Position numbers and translations under genes: made by a program. Below are positions 33,142-36,216 of a stretch of DNA of 36,216 nt, piece after piece (position 1 is the stretch's first letter; each line of letters starts with the position of its first letter). The stretch lies in contig JAGPCK010000028.1 of assembly GCA_018058135.1 (NCBI GenBank), forward strand, positions 1 to 36,216, in the 5' to 3' direction. Source of the DNA: Bacteroidia bacterium (lineage in GTDB: Bacteria; Bacteroidota; Bacteroidia; UKL13-3). The notes below the pieces were generated by a model, which worked only from the letters and a program-made list of their open reading frames with translations, made no database searches and was not told where the DNA came from.

Positions 33142-33365
33142 GGGGAATTGAAAGATTGGAGATTTTAGTACAATTGTGGGGTACAAGAAGAACGCCACAG
33201 ATTGCACAGATTTTCACTGATACTAAATTTTTCTGCCTCGGCTTAATGCCTCGGTTCGTGTCACCACGAAACGAAATGATTTCCCCTTGTTAGCACCAAT
33301 TTTATTTTATACAAACTAATATTTTAATGAGTGTTTTTTGGTCAATATACTTACTACAAAAACAA
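33142..33365. other. Intergenic stretch with repeat fragments
   Basis: This non-coding stretch carries three elements. At 33194-33221 is a GCCACAGATT-type repeat related to the inverted repeat at 13859-13916. A GCCTCGG pair is spaced 13 nt apart. The 16-nt repeat GCCTCGGTTCGTGTCA (33248-33263) overlaps the stem TTCGTG/CACGAA (33255-33270). No promoter or terminator was identified. Confidence 0.55.
33248..33263. repeat. 16-nt direct repeat, left copy
   Basis: GCCTCGGTTCGTGTCA is identical to 34247-34262. The two copies bracket the AT-rich gene at 33366-34187. Confidence 0.75.
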
Positions 33366-34187
33366 TCATTTCTTTTTCTTTTTTTTCGTGTTTTCTATAG
33401 GTAAAATGTCAAATAAATCTTCATCATGAACTTTTAAAAGTTCATAAGTAACTATATCAATGTCATCAAGTTTAACTTTTATTCTCCAATCAATTGTAGG
33501 ATTATATTTCTTATCACGGCCTATATATGCTCCCTCATAGATTAAGAAACCATTTTCCGTTTTTTTATAATTCAAATTCGAAAGTTGTAAATCAAATGCC
33601 TTCAATTTGATGAAGTTCATCAAGGTATCTGACTCAGGATTGTCAGTTCGTAAGTTTTTGAAATCTTTAGCTATCCTGTGCTTATAAAGAAATCCACTTA
33701 TGTAGATATACTCCTGCGATGATGAATCATAACCAACAAGATAATGTTTGCTTGAACCATGTGATCTGCCAGCAATAGAGGACGTTCCATCAACACAGAA
33801 ATGTTCTACTGATATATTATGATGAATTGTATACAAAACAATATTAGACTTCGGATACCAAAGGCATTTATCCTCCAATAGTTTCACTTTAAGTGGAGAA
33901 TGAAAACACCCTATACTCGGAAAGCCAAAAAGAATCCAGACCCCTCCATATCTTCTATCATTGGTGTAATGCAAATATCCAGTAGAATCTAAGCTATTAT
34001 TAGTGGATTCTATTTCATCTAAAGCAACTCCCGCCAAAATATTAGCACCAACAGTTTGTTGAAATTTTAACGAAGGAAAATAGTCCTCTGCTTTAGGTGG
34101 ATTGAGATAATCAAATGTTTGTGCATTACAGTAGCTACTTAGAACAAAGAGAATACTCAGAATTTTATATTTAGTATTGAAATTCAT
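33366..34187 (-). CDS. Hypothetical exported protein with poly-lysine end
   Basis: This 273-residue protein has a signal peptide (MNFNTKYKILSILFVLSSYCNAQ, cleavage likely before residue 23). The mature part has no motif I recognise. It shows short beta-rich segments (GGVWILFGFPSIGCF, NGFLIYEGAYIG) and a conserved-looking WRIKVKLDDIDIVTYELLKV near the C-terminus. The last residues are six lysines after ENTK, encoded in an A-rich run (on the minus strand) prone to slippage. The DNA is more A/T-rich than its neighbours, and 16-nt direct repeats lie on both sides. This suggests the segment was inserted or exchanged by recombination between repeats. No function is proposed. Confidence 0.6.
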   Translation of the reverse strand: MNFNTKYKILSILFVLSSYCNAQTFDYLNPPKAEDYFPSLKFQQTVGANILAGVALDEIESTNNSLDSTGYLHYTNDRRYGGVWILFGFPSIGCFHSPLKVKLLEDKCLWYPKSNIVLYTIHHNISVEHFCVDGTSSIAGRSHGSSKHYLVGYDSSSQEYIYISGFLYKHRIAKDFKNLRTDNPESDTLMNFIKLKAFDLQLSNLNYKKTENGFLIYEGAYIGRDKKYNPTIDWRIKVKLDDIDIVTYELLKVHDEDLFDILPIENTKKKKKK

Positions 34188-34246
34188 ATAAGTAGCAAAA
34201 TAAGTAATTCCGGTTGTATTATTAATTATTTGATAAGTTTTCTACC

Positions 34247-34262
34247 GCCTCGGTTCGTGTCA
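34247..34262. repeat. 16-nt direct repeat, right copy
   Basis: GCCTCGGTTCGTGTCA is identical to 33248-33263, 999 nt away. Here the surrounding bases do not form the TTCGTG/CACGAA hairpin seen at the left copy. Confidence 0.75.
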
Positions 34263-34284
34263 AATAGAAACCACAAAATAGTGT

Positions 34285-34755
34285 CTATACAAACTTCCGG
34301 TACGTAGGCTCTTTGTGCAATTGAAATCCTTGTTTGATGTACACGGGTTGTCCGTCAGGGGTGGCGTGCAGTTCAAAGAAAGAAATGCCCAGTTGTTTTC
34401 CGTCTTCAATCAGATGATTGAGCAGGGTAGAGGCAATGCCTTGTTTGCGGTACTCAGGCAAAGTAAACATATTCATGATGTAGGCACTGCGTCCATCGGA
34501 TACACGAAAACTGCCGGGCCGCTGTTGTATAACCATACCTCCGTTGGCTATATAGGCATCACCATCTTTGGCTAACCAGGCTACGTAAGTTTTATCAGGT
34601 ATGGCCTTTTCAAAGTATGCGGCCAGTTCCTCTTTAAGCTTTTGTTGTATGGCTTCGTCTTGTGCTCCCCAGTATTCTGATAAAAAAGCCACACGTGTAT
34701 CCACCAATACAGAAAGGTGTTCACTAGTGGCGCGCAGGTATTCGATGTTTTTCAT
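34285..34755 (-). CDS. GNAT family N-acetyltransferase
   Basis: This 156-residue protein has the GNAT acetyl-CoA-binding core. AYIMNMFTLPEYRKQGIASTLL (91-112) contains the R/Q-x-x-G-x-[GA] loop as RKQGIA. It is followed by the helix LLNHLIEDGKQLG and the final strand block FFELHATPDGQPVYIKQGFQLHKEP. It transfers an acetyl group from acetyl-CoA to an amine; the acceptor is unknown. It begins 13 nt after the stop of the acyl-CoA reductase gene on the same strand, so the two are probably co-transcribed. There is no signal peptide and the length is normal for the family. Confidence 0.9.
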   Translation of the reverse strand: MKNIEYLRATSEHLSVLVDTRVAFLSEYWGAQDEAIQQKLKEELAAYFEKAIPDKTYVAWLAKDGDAYIANGGMVIQQRPGSFRVSDGRSAYIMNMFTLPEYRKQGIASTLLNHLIEDGKQLGISFFELHATPDGQPVYIKQGFQLHKEPTYRKFV

Positions 34756-34768
34756 AGCAGTATATTTT

Positions 34769-35779
34769 TTAAATAGTTTGTAAAAACGCCATCACGTCCA
34801 CGCCATCCGCATAATCAGTTAAACCCGGTTGTTGGGTTTGACCAAAAGCAATTTCGTTTTGTATTACTCCGGTTTGGCCCACCACACATTGCAGTTGGTC
34901 GGCATTTTCAATCAGGTAGGCTTGCACATCCGAAATGCTTTGGTAACGTTCATAGTACAACACCCCCACAGGCGAGTGCAGTTGTTTCTCCTCCTTCATC
35001 ATCAGAAAGTTGTTGTCCAGAAACTGCTCTGAGTTCATAAGATAGATGGCACGGTAATAATCGTGGTTGTTGGCGTACTTGTTATGGTCGGCCACACTTC
35101 CATAGTCATAAATGGCTTCGAACAGGCGGTCGAGTACAAATTCTTCGGGTACAAAAACCTTGGCCACATTGCGGCAACCCAACCCGAAATAACGGAATAT
35201 GTCTTCACCAATTTGTTTAAGTTCTTCGGGAGTTTCTTTGCCGGTAAGCACAGCTACACTGGTGCGGTTGCTACGCAATACATTGGGTACTTTGCTAAAG
35301 TAATATTCAAAGTAGCGGTTGGTATTGTTGCTGCCTGTGGCTATTACCGCATCGTATTCGGTAAGACGTTCTACCACATGTATTCTGAATTCCAGTGTTG
35401 GATCGAGTTGTTGCAGTTGTTCCACCACGTATTTCAACAGCACGGTATCATCGCTGGATGGTTTTACCACGGCTTCAAGTCCGCTCAACAGCACACACAG
35501 TAAGTCATGAAAACCCACTAGCGGAATGTTGCCGGCCATAATAATGCCCACTTTTTTGGGAGCTGTAACCGGTAACTGCGGGTAAAGGCTCAGCCATGCC
35601 GTGAGTTTTTCTTCGGTTAAAACCTTGCTCCAGGCCAGCAAAGCATGGTCAATTTGCTCCTGAGTAAACCAGGGATTGTGCATTTCTGCCTGACGTTTGA
35701 CTTTAGCCAGTTCTTCAGAACCGGAGGTAAAGTGCTGGCCCAATGAACATAGAGCCGAAATAAGTTGTTTAGAATGCAT
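34769..35779 (-). CDS. Acyl-CoA reductase (LuxC-like, aldehyde dehydrogenase superfamily)
   Basis: This 336-residue protein is related to LuxC. KKVGIIMAGNIPLVGFHDLL (75-94) and AVVKPSSDDTVLLKYV form the nucleotide-binding part. AVIATGSNNTNRYFEYYF (144-161) and RSNRTSVAVLTG follow, and C202 in YFGLGCRNVAKVFVP is the probable catalytic cysteine. LuxC proteins reduce fatty acyl groups to aldehydes with NADPH. This shorter Bacteroidota form lies next to a 2[4Fe-4S] ferredoxin gene, here transcribed in the opposite direction from a shared 88-nt region. No luxD, luxE or luciferase gene is present, so bioluminescence is not implied. The physiological substrate is unknown. Confidence 0.88.
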   Translation of the reverse strand: MHSKQLISALCSLGQHFTSGSEELAKVKRQAEMHNPWFTQEQIDHALLAWSKVLTEEKLTAWLSLYPQLPVTAPKKVGIIMAGNIPLVGFHDLLCVLLSGLEAVVKPSSDDTVLLKYVVEQLQQLDPTLEFRIHVVERLTEYDAVIATGSNNTNRYFEYYFSKVPNVLRSNRTSVAVLTGKETPEELKQIGEDIFRYFGLGCRNVAKVFVPEEFVLDRLFEAIYDYGSVADHNKYANNHDYYRAIYLMNSEQFLDNNFLMMKEEKQLHSPVGVLYYERYQSISDVQAYLIENADQLQCVVGQTGVIQNEIAFGQTQQPGLTDYADGVDVMAFLQTI

Positions 35780-35806
35780 ATAAATAATTTGCGAAGTTCA
35801 CAAAAG

Positions 35807-35837
35807 ATTGTATATTGTGAAAGCAGAAATATTTTTG
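35807..35837 (+). promoter_or_regulatory. Promoter of the ferredoxin gene
   Basis: ATTG (35807-35810), exactly 19 nt, then TATTTTTG (35830-35837) gives a full match to the TTG-N19-TAnnTTTG pattern. The ATG at 35868 lies 30 nt downstream, with an A-rich leader (TTAAGAAAAAAGTACTT). Confidence 0.7.
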
Positions 35838-35867
35838 CAGCAAATAAAATTTAAGAAAAAAGTACTT

Positions 35868-36212
35868 ATGGCTATAATGATAACTGATGAATGCATCAAC
35901 TGCGGTGCATGCGAACCTGAATGTCCGAATAATGCAATTTACGAAGCAGGAGCCGAGTGGGCCTTTGCTGACGGTACTTCCATTCAGGGAGAAATAGAAT
36001 ACAATGGCGGAATGGTAGCAGTAGGCAAGCGTCAAGCTCCAAAATCTGACGACACCTACTTTATTGTGAGCGAAAAATGCACCGAGTGTGTAGGTTTTCA
36101 CGAAGAGCCACAATGTGCTGCGGTTTGTCCGGTGGATTGCTGTGTTCCTGACCCCGACCATGTAGAAGACAAAGACACTTTACTTGCCCGCAAAGAAAAA
36201 ATGCACGCGTAA
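35868..36212 (+). CDS. 2[4Fe-4S] ferredoxin
   Basis: This 114-residue ferredoxin starts at [13 protein letters not shown]; the frame is open 20 codons further upstream but that part covers the promoter. Cluster I ligands are C9, C12, C15 and C19 ([11 protein letters not shown]). Cluster II ligands are C71, C74, C83 and C87 ([18 protein letters not shown]), with the 8-residue insert typical of YfhL/Alvin-type ferredoxins that have very low-potential clusters. C91 and C92 follow in VDCC. An acidic stretch of about 50 residues separates the clusters. The protein is a soluble electron carrier. Its redox partner is unknown; the adjacent acyl-CoA reductase uses NADPH in known relatives and needs no ferredoxin. 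It ends 4 nt before the window does, with a complete stop codon. Confidence 0.94.
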   Translation: MAIMITDECINCGACEPECPNNAIYEAGAEWAFADGTSIQGEIEYNGGMVAVGKRQAPKSDDTYFIVSEKCTECVGFHEEPQCAAVCPVDCCVPDPDHVEDKDTLLARKEKMHA

Positions 36213-36216
36213 GCAA

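Noticed and set aside
35063..35503. 146-residue plus-strand frame inside the acyl-CoA reductase gene
   Set aside because: Antisense shadow of a conserved gene.
34769..35779. lux bioluminescence operon
   Set aside because: Only a LuxC-like reductase is present; no luxA, luxB, luxD or luxE candidates are nearby.

Overview
The window comes from a Bacteroidota genome, probably a free-living aerobe or facultative organism. The evidence is two kinds of type IX secretion (T9SS) C-terminal sorting domains, PKD-rich surface proteins, SC-type lipoproteins, gene starts without Shine-Dalgarno sequences, and promoter elements that fit the Bacteroidota consensus (TTG - about 19 bp - TAnnTTTG). The phylum is well supported; I cannot resolve order or genus.

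Layout. 1-2486: the tail of a T9SS cargo gene, a Tat-exported pirin, a small lipoprotein and a small membrane-anchored protein. 2562-6153 (minus): a signalling operon of an AraC regulator with a metal-binding-like N-terminus, a multidomain hybrid histidine kinase (PAS-coiled coil-PAS-HisKA-HATPase-REC-HPt) and a single-domain response regulator. 6322-8544: a class 3 lipase with a clear terminator and two unrecognised genes. 8593-9579: an IS200/REP-type (RAYT) transposase locus bounded by palindromes, followed by a 145-bp second copy of its 3' end plus palindrome. 9619-10955: two AT-rich unrecognised genes.

11022-16802 (minus) is the metabolic centrepiece: fdhD, a small conserved protein, a fused FdsG-FdsB subunit and an FdsA-type catalytic subunit. 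Together they encode a cytoplasmic NAD-dependent molybdenum or tungsten formate dehydrogenase. Upstream on the same strand are an ECF sigma/anti-sigma pair, rarA and a hotdog thioesterase, so genes from 19976 down to 11022 are all co-directional with small gaps or 4-nt overlaps. 20085-27749 holds two large, convergent T9SS-exported PKD proteins: one type B (CHU_C), and one type A with a CxxCH motif in front of an anchor/Reeler-like domain. 27906-31437 is housekeeping: a DUF393 protein, ffh, and an rpsP-rimM-trmD operon convergent with ffh. 31609-36212: a HerA-like ATPase, an unrecognised exported protein between 16-bp direct repeats, a GNAT acetyltransferase, a LuxC-like acyl-CoA reductase and a divergently transcribed 2[4Fe-4S] ferredoxin with a well-formed promoter.

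No tRNA, rRNA, CRISPR array or prophage was recognised. The least ordinary signals are the RAYT/palindrome locus with its partial duplicate, the uncharacterised small protein inside the formate dehydrogenase operon, the serine-substituted metal-motif AraC regulator coupled to a hybrid kinase, several dispersed intergenic inverted repeats, and promoter-like elements placed so close to three start codons that leaderless mRNAs are plausible.
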